Below, one piece after another: positions 37,241-48,583 of a stretch of 64,000 nucleotides of DNA. The stretch lies in assembly GCA_008638375.1 (NCBI GenBank), contig CM018047.1, positions 49,322,679 through 49,386,678 of the forward strand, given 5' to 3'. The first letter of the stretch is position 1, and each line of letters starts with the position of its first letter. This stretch comes from Nyssa sinensis. Lineage: Eukaryota; Streptophyta; Magnoliopsida; Cornales; Nyssaceae. The notes under the pieces were generated by a model that did not search any database, was not told the origin of the DNA, and was given only the letters and a program-made list of their open reading frames with translations. The translations under genes and the position numbers were made by a program.

Positions 37241-38443
37241 TGATTTGTCGTGGAAATCAATCAAATTACCAAACTAAACTACTAGTATAGTAGAGAAGTA
37301 AGGGTCGAACCCACAGAGACTGTTAATTGTTTAAAAACCCAAAGTTGAGATTAACTTTAATTCAAATTCACAAAGAGTGATTGTTTGTTGATTCTTTCCT
37401 AAAATTAAATGAGAACTATGCTTAAAGCAAATATTTAATTGAATTAATGAGGAATCAAATTAAAAGAGGATTCCTAGGGTGTTGAATCCACCACTAATCT
37501 TGTAACTAGCTTCAATTGTATTAATTCTTGAGCCATTAAATTTGGATGTAAAAGATGTATTTTGGCTACAAGCCTCAATACAATCATCAAGAAAATTACG
37601 CACCAAAACCCTAAGCACGAATCATCTTTGGTCAACACAAATTGTCTACGTTAATTCTAAGGTCATAGTCACAATTTGTTTTTCCTGAGTTATGACTCGT
37701 CCTATGGTTTTGATGTATGTACACATATTACTATTGTATAACCACATAAACAAAATCACAGAAATTGATTATGTGAAACTGAATAATACGATCATTGCTT
37801 TAATAAAATCCCAACGTTTTACAATCAACATCTAAAACTAATTAACCCAAAAATAAAATACAAAGAAGCAATATTACTTTACTAGGGTTTCATCTAAACC
37901 CTAGGAATGAGAGAAGGCCCATGATAGTGGAAGAGGAGACCACCATAGCCATGGAGTTCTTCATCTTCTTCTTTAGAGTCGTCTCCTTCTTCCTCTCTTC
38001 CTCCTCCAGATCCCCAAGACGGCCTCCTCCCTTTTCCAAAACCCTAGTTCACAATAATATTCCCCCTTTTCCAAAAATGCCCCCCACAAAATAAGAATTC
38101 AGGAAAAAGAATAAAATCCCGTAATTAAACATTAGGGGCCCACAAAGGGAGTCTAAAGTGCTCCAAAATAGAGCCTATAATGTTAAAATAGGCCCTGGTC
38201 CACCAACATATGGACCAAGCCTCTCTTCTAACCCAAAACCACTTGTTTTCCATTTCTTTTAGCACTTCAAAGCCCAATATTTTCCTTTTTGCTCCAAATC
38301 ATCAACTTTGTCAAGCTTTCTCTGTAAAAAGATAAAATAAGAATTAACTAGCAAATGCATATAGATTGGAGAAATTAAAATAATAAAAGTGCAAGAATAT
38401 CTAGGGTTAACAAAATAAATATGTACTTTTTAACCAGTTATCA
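37241..38443 (-). mobile_element. LTR-type insertion (solo LTR or TRIM-like), 1203 bp
   Basis: Left end TGATTTGTCG and right end CCAGTTATCA (TGAT...ATCA) are flanked by perfect 5-bp duplications GTAAC at 37236-37240 and 38444-38448. It splits the transposase between its core and its SWIM finger. No coding domain, PBS or internal LTR pair was found. Segments 'GGTCGAACCCACAGAGACT' and 'TTAACCCTAGATATTCTTGC' (minus) are of a kind common in plant LTRs. Orientation is tentative. Confidence 0.7.
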
Positions 38444-38759
38444 GTAACTAAATCATTTCCCTTGTGCCCATGCTATTGTTGCAACCAAAAAGTGTTGGGG
38501 TGAGTTGAACAGCTTTGTTGATCCTTATTTTCATGTAAGTTGTTTCAAAAAGTGTTGCTCTCATTCTATTGTAGCAGTGGAGAAGCCTATTTTTTGTACT
38601 AAAAATGTGTCAATTTTGCCACCTCTATCAATGAAACAACCTGGAAGGCTAAGGAAGAACAAAATACGTTCAAAGGGGGAAATGCTAAAGGAAATAAAAT
38701 GTGGTAGGTGTGATCGAATGGGTCATCACAATAGAAAAAGTTGTAAAGAAGCTTTGTAA

Positions 38760-39160
38760 ATTCCTTTTTTAATTTTTTTTTCATGTATTTTTAGTCATTT
38801 TTGTTTTGATTTAGGTTGGTGAAATATTATTGTGACAATTCAACTTTAAAAATATACAATTGAAATTTTAATGAATTTTTTGAATTTTTTAATACAATGA
38901 CTTTGTAAATATTTTACATATGTAGTAGAATCTTATTTTATGGTGTTTTTTGTTCACTTGTTGCGAATGTCATTGCTAGTAGTGTAAAATTTTACACAGA
39001 TGAAATCAAAAGAACACAACATTACACATTGGTTCCCAAATACAAAAAGTAGACATGTTTAATACTACATATCCATTTACATAAACAAAAAAAAAAAAAA
39101 AAACACAATTATTGTATTTTGTTTCATTATGAAATCAAGTTAGAAAATCAATCACTTATA
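38760..39160. other. Gap between convergent MULE transposase and ULP1 pseudogene
   Basis: AT-rich, with an A tract near 39088-39105. It contains the presumed 3' ends of both convergent genes and no other feature. Confidence 0.5.
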
Positions 39161-42100
39161 ATTGATGACGCATTTTTCTTGACCTAGTAGTACTCATCGA
39201 TCCATGACCTAGCCTTGTCAAAGAGGAATGTATTGATCAGGGTTACCTTCATTTTCCTTGCATCTATGACTACAAAGTCTTCCTTTAGTGGATGATTATT
39301 TGTAATTCGTTTCATTAGATAACAAAGAACTATGCCATAGTCCGGCCTACATAACAGTTAATAATTAGGATGTTATGTGTTTGTAAGAATATTGAATTTT
39401 CTATATATTTTGTACTATATTTTCTTATGATCTAAGTATTTGTTGTGGATAGTTTGCAACTTCTATCAATTGCGTCTGCATGTTCTGGGATGTAATTATT
39501 AGAAATGAAAATTGTTTTCCTTGTATTCTGTCTTTGCTGAATTTATCAACAAAATCCTTTTGCAATTTGTAAAATATATGTTAGTGCAATGATTGAATTA
39601 TTATTTTAAATATACAATTTTACTCTTTTTTATGTAAAAAGTAAAATTTTACAGATGATAAAAGTTAGTAAATTTTACTTATCATATCTACTACATCTTG
39701 CATATAATGATCTGTAATGCTTTCTCTCGGTTTGAGTGAGTTGTAAAATCATCATTCACCTTCGCATGTATCAAACACTTCCAATGTCTAGTGATTTCCA
39801 TTGTCATTGTGTAGTGAAAAGAAAAGGTAACAAAATCATTTTAGTGCTTCAATTAATTTACTGTCCATGCACCAAACATTCTCTTAAAGCAATATTTTGT
39901 CCTTTTATCAAGTTCTATTTGAATGGGAAAAAAGGTGAGTGCTAGAATTGTAGTGGAGAGAAATTACAATTTAAAAGTTAGATTTGATTATTACCAAATT
40001 GTAGCAAGTGAATATGTATGACGTTCCACTATCAAATGATTGTCCATGTTCTAGCATTTCATGTTGCTTTCTCATTAATAGCCTCTCGTAGTTGTCAATA
40101 ACCTACAAATTAAATAAACATTTCTTATTTATGTGTTTTTTAAAGAAATAAATTATCTTCATTTTTCTCTTGTACTCATAATGCTACATGTGTCCCTTTC
40201 AGTAACCAGATTCATTATGTCTTCTAGGCTGATGTAGTCTGCTTCCTCATCAGCCCACACGGTTGCTTGTCTAACATAATTCAGAACTGAGAAATAACTA
40301 TCAGTTAGATTGTCAAGTGTAAAATTTTACTGTGTTGTATTAATCTGATGTTAAGTGTAAATTTTTTACTTACTCATCTCCTTGGAGCTTATAGATTTTT
40401 GTTATGAATTGCAGCTCATTACCCTGAAATAATTTGTAGACCTCTGATCTTTAAATATCTCGTTCAATGGTCTTTTTTTATGCCTTTTTGGGCTTCTTGT
40501 TGACTTTTAGAACTATAGGGACCTGGTCTTTTGTTTTATCATCAATTTCAAAGACATCATCATATTCATTTTTTCTTACTCCTCTCTTTGGCTATGTTCT
40601 TGTGGGCATTTTCCTTTTCTTTGTTTCGATTGGTGTTATTGGCTTCTTTATAGCATCATCATTATCGTTCTCAACTTTCTTTTTATTTTTTTTCTACCTT
40701 TGTATGTTGGTACTCATAATCTGGCAATATGTGTTGTTTCCTTTACTTGCCTTTAATCCTCTTGACATATGATTGTTGTTTTTTTTTCCTTTTTTTCTTT
40801 CTCTTCTTTTTCCTTCTAAATGTGTTGCTACGTGACTTGGTTCATTGTGACTTCATCAATTTGATTGAGAAGAAGTTTCTTCTCATCTCTCAAACTATGC
40901 ACAATTCCTTTTAAAGTCTATATTGTTGATTCAATTTCAGCCATTTTCCAATCAAATTCTTTGGATTGTTTTATCAGGAGGTTTCTGAATTTTAACAATC
41001 TATTTTTTCAACTCCAAAAGCTCTATGTTTTGTTCATCATTGGCTTTTGCGTAATGTTGTGAACCAACATTTCCTCTATTTGTTCTTCTAATGCCATTAC
41101 CTGGTCATATTTTTGATTGTAATCCCTTGTCAGTTCAGAGTTTTCCTCACTGAGTTGTTGGTAATCTCTCTCAATTTCTTCCAACTGGTGCTTTAATTTT
41201 TCATTTTCTTGAACAAGTTCAATAACTTGCTGATAGGATTGTTTGTTTTCTTCAATCAGAATTTTGATTTGATCTTATTGCTCTCATTAAGTTTTCAAGA
41301 AATAAACTTGTGTTTCATCACGCCCTTCTTCTTCATATTGTGCTATTATTTCCTTATACAACACTATATCTATGTCTTGTTTTTCCAGAGTTTTTGGATT
41401 TTATAGTTATGTGTCATACTCCTGGATCAAGGCATCACACATTAAATTTAGTTTTTCCAAAACAGAAGAAACCTGGCTGTCATCAACATCTTCTTCAAAT
41501 TTTAAAGTTACCTGGGGTGTGTGAATTTGATGTTCAGATGGTTTATTTTCTTTTTCTGTTGGAAGGAGCAAGCCTACATGTATTCTCTCTATTCGTATTA
41601 GAGTTTCATGAACAAATTTTCTATAGTCTTCTGATTCATCACTGCCATCAGAGGTCTCCATATCTTCATCTTCATCAGATTCCAGATTTTGATACTCTAA
41701 TTTTGTTCTTGTCAACTATCCATCTTTCACTTGTGAAAATAATTTAGGTTTTGGCGACTGATATATTTTGCTTTATGAGCTAAACTATAAAATTTCATAG
41801 TTAGAATTATAGTAAAATCTCATAGCTAAGAGAGTAGTAAAATTTCACAGTTTAGAGAGTTGTAAATTTCACAATTTGGAGTGGTAAAATTTCACAAGTA
41901 GGAGAGTAGTAAAATGTTAACAGTCTTTAAATGTAAATTTTAAGTTTTTTATTAAAGTGTAAAATATTAAAGTGATCTTAAAACATATTTGTTAAATTAC
42001 AAATTGGACTATAGGACTCGAAGGATAATATTGTTACCTGGTTGAATTGAATGTCAGACAAATTTAACTCAAGAAATACCTTTCGCAAAGATTGTAGGTT

Positions 42101-42221
42101 TCATTTTAAAAGCCTTGTAATTGCTATTGTTAGTGATGGTTGCAATATTGTTCTATGTTCACATAACCAGTAATGTATCAAAATAGTAATATTGATTTAT
42201 TAGTAATTTAAAAATGTTCAT

Positions 42222-42425
42222 TGTTAGAATAGAAAGGAAAGAGAGAGGGGAGACTTGAGAGTGAAACTCTATAATGTATATTGTGATTTAGCTGTACCTA
42301 GAGATCTCCTTTATATAGGAGGAGCAATAGTGTAAAGAAAGAAATAAAGTATGGTGATAGTACAGTAGTACAATAGTACACTAAAGTACATAATACATTG
42401 TATTATGTACTATGTACATTCAACA
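42222..42425 (-). repeat. 3' LTR of the nested copia element
   Basis: TGTTAGAATAG...ATTCAACA, 204 bp. Confidence 0.93.
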
Positions 42426-42438
42426 TCCCCCTACAAGC

Positions 42439-44268
42439 TCAAGGTGGGAATGCAGAGACCAACTTGAGTTTGGACACTAAGTCAAGGAAGCGGCCTGAAG
42501 AATGAGTCTTTGTAAAGATATCGGCAATTTGAGCAGCGAAAGAAACCGAAACAAGACTAAGAGTGCCAAGAGTTAAATGATGACATATAAAATGACAATC
42601 AAACTCAATGTGCTTCGTATGCTTGTGAAAGATATCATTATGAGTAATTTGAATGGCATTACGATTGTCACAATAAAGTATAGTAGTAGAGGAATGTGTA
42701 ACACCCATATCTTGAAGCAACCAATGCAGCCATAAGAGCTCAAAAGTGGTATCAACAAGAGCTCGGTATTCAGCTTCAGTGCTGGACCGGGCAGCAACAA
42801 TCTATTTTTTACTATGCCAAGAGATAAGAGAGTCACCAAAGAAGAAGCAATAACCAATAACAGATGGACGATTGGTAAGATCACTAACCCAATCAGCATC
42901 AAGGTTAACATGAAGCTCAAAGGAATAATGAGCAAAAAAGTGAAGACCATGAAATAGTGTTCCCTTGACATAGCAGAGAATATGAAGAGCACTAGTGAAA
43001 TAAGAGGACCGTGGAGCAGACATAAACCAACTAACTGAATGAACAATATAAGCAATGTCAGGGCAAGAAACAATAAGGTAAATGAGACTACCCACAAGCT
43101 GACGATAGAGAATGGCAGTGGAGTACTACCCTTCAAATGGGTGAGCCTGAGATTAGGCTCAAGAGGAGTAGAGGCAATCTTTCTATCAATCAACCCAGCA
43201 CGAGACAATAAATCAGAGGCATACTTGGCTTGAGAGAAATAATATCCATCCGAGGTAGATGAGACTTCGAGACCCAAGAAGTAACTGAGAGAACCAAGAT
43301 CTTTCATCTCAAAATGATTACTAAGAAATTTCTTCAAAGCAAAGATACCAAAAATATCATCACCAATAATGATCATGTCATCAACATAGAGAAGAAGAAG
43401 AAAAATCCCTCTAGGAGTCCTGTGAATGAACAAGGCAGAATCATGAGGACTAGAGACAAAACCAGAGTGACTGATAGTACTGCAAAATGCTTCAAAGTAG
43501 GGGCGGGGTGCTTGTTTGAGAACATACAAGGTACGACAAAGCTTACAAACTTGTTGAGATGAATGTGGAAGTCCAAGAAGGGGTTGTATATAGACTTCTT
43601 CTTACACATCTCCATTTAGAAATGCATTTTTGTCATCCATCTAAAAAATATGCCATTGGCAAGTTGCAGCAATAACCAGTAGGCTGCGAATGGTAGTAAA
43701 ACAAGCAACTAGTGCAAATATTTTCGTCGTAGTCAATGCCATACTCTTGGGTAAGTCCTTTGGCCACAAGACGAGCCTTATTGCATTTGATAGACCCATC
43801 AGAACATGTCTTAATTTTGTAGACCCATTTACATCCCACAACGGTTTTATCAGAGGAAAGATCAACCAAATCCCAAGTATGAGTATTTTCTAGAGCTTGT
43901 AGTTCATCAGTCATTGTTTCCTGCCAGCGAGGATTAGACTGAGTCTCATGATCAGAGCGAGGCTCATGTAGTGAAACAATAATAGAAAAATAATGAAAAT
44001 CTTGAAGATGAGCAGGTGGTTCACTTACCCGAGTAGACTGACAAAGAAGAAGAGTAGTAGGAAGCTCATGAATAGGAGGGGAGGAAAAGGACGGCTCAGG
44101 CGGGTCTATGGTAAGACTCGCAGGTGGAGCAGATGCTAACGGAGAAGCCGCGAGTTCATCAGAAAAAATCACATCAGAGATACCTATAAAAGAGTCACTA
44201 GGAAAAAGTTCAACAGAGGAGTCAGTGAAAAATGAGGTATGAGGGGCAAATAGATGGAAAGAGGACAA
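42439..44268 (-). pseudogene. Nested copia reverse transcriptase and RNase H
   Basis: Blocks in order are the RT entry motif (PRWQETMTDELQALENTHTW; VVGCKWVYKIK; ARLVAKGLTQEYGIDY) at 44268-43633 and the RT core with catalytic YVDDM (43529-43100, LYVDDMIIIGDD; FEMKDLGSLSYFLGLEV). The last is an RNase H end at 42720-42439 (YCDNRNAIQITHNDIFH; IADIFTKTHSS). Frameshifts near 43620 and 43100 break the polyprotein. Confidence 0.88.
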
Positions 44269-44356
44269 GGATGAAAATTGTGTATGCTCCTAAAAGACAA
44301 CATAACGAGATATCCGAAGTCGTTTAGAAATAAGAACCCAACAATAACCCTTATGT

Positions 44357-45313
44357 TCAATACCATATCCAAAAAAATAACATAAGCGTGCTCGAGGTTT
44401 CAACCCGTGCACTCATGGGACTAGAAGAAGACAAAGCAAGCGTAACCAAAAACTTTAAGGAAAAAATAGTTTGGAAGAAACCCATATAGTCGTTCATATG
44501 AAGACTGGTGATGAGTGATGGGAGAAGGAACTCGATTAATTGTATAAATAACTTTAACACATGACGATGTTTGTGTTCAACACGACCATTTTGCTGTGAA
44601 GTGTCAGGACAAGACCTTTGAATAATAGTTCCATGTTGGTGGAAAAAATGAAGAAGCGTGTGATCTTTATACTCTATAGCATTATCAATGCGAAGGATCT
44701 TGATATGTTTGGAGAATTGGGTTTTAATCAGGTTGGCAAAGGTGATGTAAAGTTGAGGTAACTCCGAGTGGTTACACATAAAGTAGAGCCAAGAGAATCT
44801 AAAGTAATCATCAATAAAGAGAACAAAATATCTTCAACCACCCATAAAGGGAGTGGTTGCAAGGCCCTATACATCAGAATATATTAAATCAAAAGTTGCC
44901 AAAGAAATATAATCATTTTTATTAAAAGGTAAAGCTGGTTCTTTTGCAAGTTGATAAGAAATGCAATTAAAAGACTTATTGCTAACAAGTCCTAAGTGGC
45001 CACTTGATATTAAAGGTTGTAGACGACTAGATGAAATGTGTCTAAGACGCAAATGCCATAAGTACAAAAAATGAGTGTTGGAAGATGTGGAAGCGGATGA
45101 GGGATATGGAGTAACAAGAGAAATATGGAAAGAAGTGAGCTCAAACATCCGTCCAACTCTACGGCCTATCCCAAGGATTTGTCCCTTCCACAGGTCCTGC
45201 ACATAACAACCAATGGAGAAAAAATGTAAGTCAAGACCAAGTTTATACAATTGTCCAACAGATATAAGATTGAAGGTAAGATGAGGAATCGGATATGTAT
45301 GAGGAAGAGTCAA
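44357..45313 (-). pseudogene. Nested copia GAG-pre-integrase and integrase
   Basis: At 45313-44867 is the GAG-pre-integrase region (FLYLWHLRLRHISSSRLQPL). At 44779-44357 is the integrase core end, with the acidic motif region DNAIEYKD and the diagnostic 'TSQQNGRVEHKHRH'. The two parts lie in different frames. Confidence 0.85.
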
Positions 45314-45649
45314 TGTAGAAGTAGAAATATGACCTATATAGCTAACATTTATGTGGGAACCATTAGTAGTATAAATGGTGGAAGCATGAGAATCATGAGA
45401 TTTGGATAAGAAAAGAGTAGGAGTGGAAGATATATGATTGCAACATGCAAATTCAAAAAAACCAAGACGAGTTACCTAGAACAATAGACAAAGCAGTGGA
45501 TGGAACAGTTATAGAGAGAACCTATTAAAAAATGGCTTGAAGCTCACTTATAAGTACAGAGGTTTCATCAGTGGTAGTAGCAGTAATAATAGAGTGAGGC
45601 ATGAATCTGGAAGATGAACTGGACTTATTTCTGAAAAAATTAGGTCGAT

Positions 45650-46716
45650 GGGGCTTGTAGGATAGTGTTCAATAGAATGGCCAATGGTATGACAGTAACG
45701 ACATTCAACCTGAGGTTGTGAGAAGGAAGTAGCTGGGCGAGAAAGGCAGTGATCTGCAATATGCCTTTTCTTTTGACAAGTGCGACAAGTAATAGTAGGC
45801 TAATCTACAAGAATATGACCACTCTTGTAGCAAAAGTGGCAGTAGAGTTTGCGGCCAATGGAAGGTTAAGTGTGGGAAGGAATAACGGCAAGAACAACAT
45901 CAAAGCATGGAGGTTTCAAAGTCTCCGGTTGAGTTTCTTTAGAGATGAGCTCAGATACAGCACAATTAAGCAGAAGCAGAGGATTTCGATGAAATAGTGA
46001 AGCTCTAATAGGTTCATAATCACTGGTGAATGCCATAAGGAACTGAATAAGTCACATCTCATTATGATAGGTGAAAAATTAGATTGCATCATTTTTTGTT
46101 TCCTATTTTGGCTCAGAGAGAGAAGTTGATTATAGAGAGAATGCATAAGAGAGGAATTTATTAATAGACTGACCAGGTTCTTGTTTGAGAGAATAAAGAT
46201 GGCTAAGTAGTTAATACTGGTGAGTAAAGTCTGCAATAGTAAACCGTTCAACCAAAAGATCCCACACTTCTTTGGCCGTTTCAAAACAACCAAACTCTTG
46301 ATAGATAGAGGGCATAGAGGTATTGTGAAACCGAGTGATGATCTGGTGGTTCCTACCATTCTATGCATCCAACCGTTCGGAGAATTTTGCGGCGTTATTC
46401 GCTTTTGTTGGGGATGGTGTGCCTCCAGTAACAATACGACAAAGCATACGCCCTCTAAGAAAGCTACGTATGACCTATGCCCAAAGATTATAGTTGTTAT
46501 CATCAAGTGTAGTGGAGATAGGATGACCAGATTCAGTTTTGTCCATGATTTAGGGAAAAAAAACCTTTGAAAAATGATGGTTATAAAGAAAAAGTAGATG
46601 TTGCAAGTAGAATTGGCCAAAAGTAACCCTGAAATTAGAATCAAAGGGTCAGAAACTATAAGGAACCAGTCTGAACTGATCAAGAACCAGTCCAAAAAAG
46701 GGTAAATCGGCCACAA
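45650..46716 (-). pseudogene. Nested copia gag and zinc-knuckle region
   Basis: Across shifted frames on minus I see Gag-like sequence (FETAKEVWDLLVERFTIADF, then YSLKQEPGQSINKF) and two CCHC-type fingers near 45830-45680 (CHTCQKKRHIADHC; CRYCHTIGHSIEHY). Stops interrupt the frame, so no intact Gag can be made. Confidence 0.8.
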
Positions 46717-47267
46717 AGAGGTTCAGTACATGAACCGATTTAGGTGGACCGGTTTGGTTGCCCTAGATGACGTGGCAGTCAAAGCTGACATAGGGTACAA
46801 TTAGCATTGTCTGATGACGTGGCTGATGATGGTGATGCTGACGTGGCTGATGACATGTCAAAGTGGGACTGGTTGATGACATGGCACTAACAAGGCTGGC
46901 GTGGCAAAAGTGTGATGGGTAGGCACATATGGGGCATGTGTGGGGTGCATGGCAACGCGTGGAGACTCGCGAAGGCACGTGGGTAACATGTGGAACATGT
47001 GGCCTAGTCGAGAAACTTCTTGGGCCTTGTGAGGGCTTGTGGCAGCTCCGATGAGGCTTCGATTTGGATTGTTGGGCTCATATAATGGTGGAGATCAATT
47101 CTGTCTACATGGAATCAGTATTTAGACAAGATCACTGAGGGTCAAATCTTGTGGGGATAGAGGTTTAATGTAAATAAAAAAGAAAAAAAGAAAAAAAAAA
47201 CTATAATGTAAACTCCTATCGTTGGAGAATTAGTGATTTAAGCAGCTACTATAGTGGAGACAGGGAA

Positions 47268-47281
47268 CGACTCTGATACCA
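47268..47281 (-). promoter_or_regulatory. Primer binding site of the nested copia element
   Basis: The minus strand reads TGGTATCAGAGTCG, complementary to the 3' end of initiator tRNA-Met and adjacent to the 5' LTR. Confidence 0.92.
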
Positions 47282-47291
47282 TGTTAGAATG

Positions 47292-47337
<46 letters not shown>

Positions 47338-47513
47338 CTTGAAAGTGAAACTCTATAATGTGTATTGTGATTTAGCTTTATATAGAGATCTCCTTTATAT
47401 AGGAGGATCAACAGTGTAAAGAAGGAAATAAAGTATGGTGCTAGTACAGTAGTACAATAGCAATACAATAGTACACTAAAGTACATAATACATTGAACTA
47501 TGTACATTTAACA
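47282..47513 (-). repeat. 5' LTR of the nested copia element
   Basis: TGTTAGAATGA...TTTAACA, 232 bp. The extra length is mostly a GA microsatellite. Confidence 0.93.
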
Positions 47514-47679
47514 TTTATAATGAAAACTACAAGTAATATTTGTATTATCACTTACCAACAACACAACCAATGACCTTTTGTAGAGTTTGGTAGTATCTTT
47601 CGACAGAAAAGATCAGTTGATTTCTTATTGCTGCAGTCCAATTGTAATCCTTTATTACATTAAGGTTCTCAACATATTA

Positions 47680-48583
47680 TATGAAACCCAACTTATAGTG
47701 AGTCCAGTTGTTGAGAAAAATAATATTAGGCAGACATCTATGAAAGAAGTCTAGCTACATCTTGCTTATCTTTCTTCTTTTTTCCTTTCACTACTTCCAA
47801 AATATATTTCTTTATATCTTTAGCATTGAGTCTCTTTAATTTTGCAAATCTTCTCTTCACAAATGGTGTTTCAGGCTTATTGTCATATAAAGGAGTCATT
47901 GGTTTTTTTGACACATTCAACGGCAAAAATGAGTTTTATGTCTATGTCTCTAAGTTGTACTTGCTTTGTTGAAAGGTTGAATGATCTTGTGGAAGGGTTA
48001 TATTGTTTGATAATTTGGGTGACAAGTTCATCAAATTTTTGTATTTTTGTCAAGGTAATATTACTTGATTTAAGGTTTTTAAAAAAACCTCCAGAAAGGA
48101 GTTTTCCTTAAACTTTGAATTTGTTGGTGTATGAAACCCCAACTTAAAGTAAGTCCAGTTGTTGAGAAAAACAATGTTAGGCAAACTTAGAGAGAAATAA
48201 GTCTAGCTACATCTTGCTTGTCTTTCTTCTTTTTTCCCTTCACTACTTCCAAGATATATTCCTTTATATCCTTTGCATTAAGACTCTTTAATTTAGCAAA
48301 TCTTCTCTTCACAAATGGGATTTTGAGCTTATTGCCATATGAATGAGTCATTGGCTTTTTTTCCACATTCAATGCCAAAAATGAGTTCTATGTCCGTGTC
48401 TCTAAGTTGTACATGCTTTGTTAAAAAGGTTGAATAATTTTGTGAAAGGGTTGTATTGTTTGATAATCTGAGTGACAAGTTTATTAGATTTCTGTATTTT
48501 TTTTCATTGTAATATTTCTTGATTCAAGGTTTTTAAAGAACCTCCAAAAATTAGCTTTCTCTAAGCTTTGAATTTGTTAGGTG
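47680..48583. repeat. 450-bp tandem duplication of the DUF1985-like exon
   Basis: Units 47680-48130 and 48131-48583 each encode a near-identical minus-strand segment (47926-47738 and 48378-48187: 'LNVxKKPMT', 'PFVKRRFAKLK', 'GKKKKDKQDVARL'). Confidence 0.92.

Larger units (their letters stand above)
35157..38759 (+). pseudogene. Mutator-like (MULE) transposase, degenerate and interrupted
   Basis: Successive plus-strand blocks match plant MuDR-type transposase. The first is an N-terminal DNA-binding region near 35690-36065 (VHASVEKSNGFVYIRSLN; LTHPIDVIRLFKENY; NWRWYADVV). The DDE core begins at 36139 (DGTFLKEKYKRKLLAA) and continues at 36575-36980 (VNWSWFCMHLSQVLGDE; YYGYCLYHLKANL; LKNWANAHFEGQRYGEMT). 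A SWIM-like finger (FPCAHAIVATKKCW) and a CCHC knuckle (CGRCDRMGHHNRKSC) follow at 38460-38759. There are introns, stops, a TA microsatellite in frame at 36075-36113, and a 1.2-kb LTR-type insertion at 37241-38443. It would act in the nucleus on MULE termini but is dead here. It pairs with a ULP1-like gene in the opposite direction. Confidence 0.85.
42222..47513 (-). mobile_element. Nearly complete Ty1/copia element nested in the MULE
   Basis: LTRs at 42222-42425 and 47282-47513 share 'GTGAAACTCTATAATG', 'TATAGGAGGA' and 'AAAGTACATAATACATTG'. Flanking 5-mers TTCAT (left) and TTTAT (right) are a one-mismatch target duplication. The PBS lies inside the right LTR and the polypurine tract (GTAGGGGGA on minus) inside the left LTR, so transcription would be leftward. 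The LTRs differ by substitutions and by a GA-repeat expansion in the right copy (about 47297-47334), so insertion is not very recent. Order is gag, protease, integrase, RT, RNase H, with frameshifts and stops. Confidence 0.95.
39184..48583 (-). pseudogene. ULP1-like (C48 peptidase) gene of the MULE, degenerate, split by a copia element
   Basis: On minus, an N-terminal DUF1985-like region at 48583-47556 (FVKRRFAKLK; KDKQDVARLLS; DYNWTAAIRNQLIFSVERYY) ends at a GTAAGT donor. A copia element fills the intron (42222-47513). Downstream are an acidic/Ser-rich linker (41715-41407, SDEDEDMETSDGSDESEDY), then a ULP1 catalytic region. It shows the His motif region at about 39830-39740 (HNDNGNH, stop, TLEVFDTCEGE) and a Cys motif region at about 39350 with PDYGIVLCYLM where the family has DCG. 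It ends GYY-like (WIDEYY) at 39184. Such SUMO-protease-like genes are known from Kaonashi-type plant MULEs. Stops and the missing Cys make this copy inactive. Confidence 0.7.
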
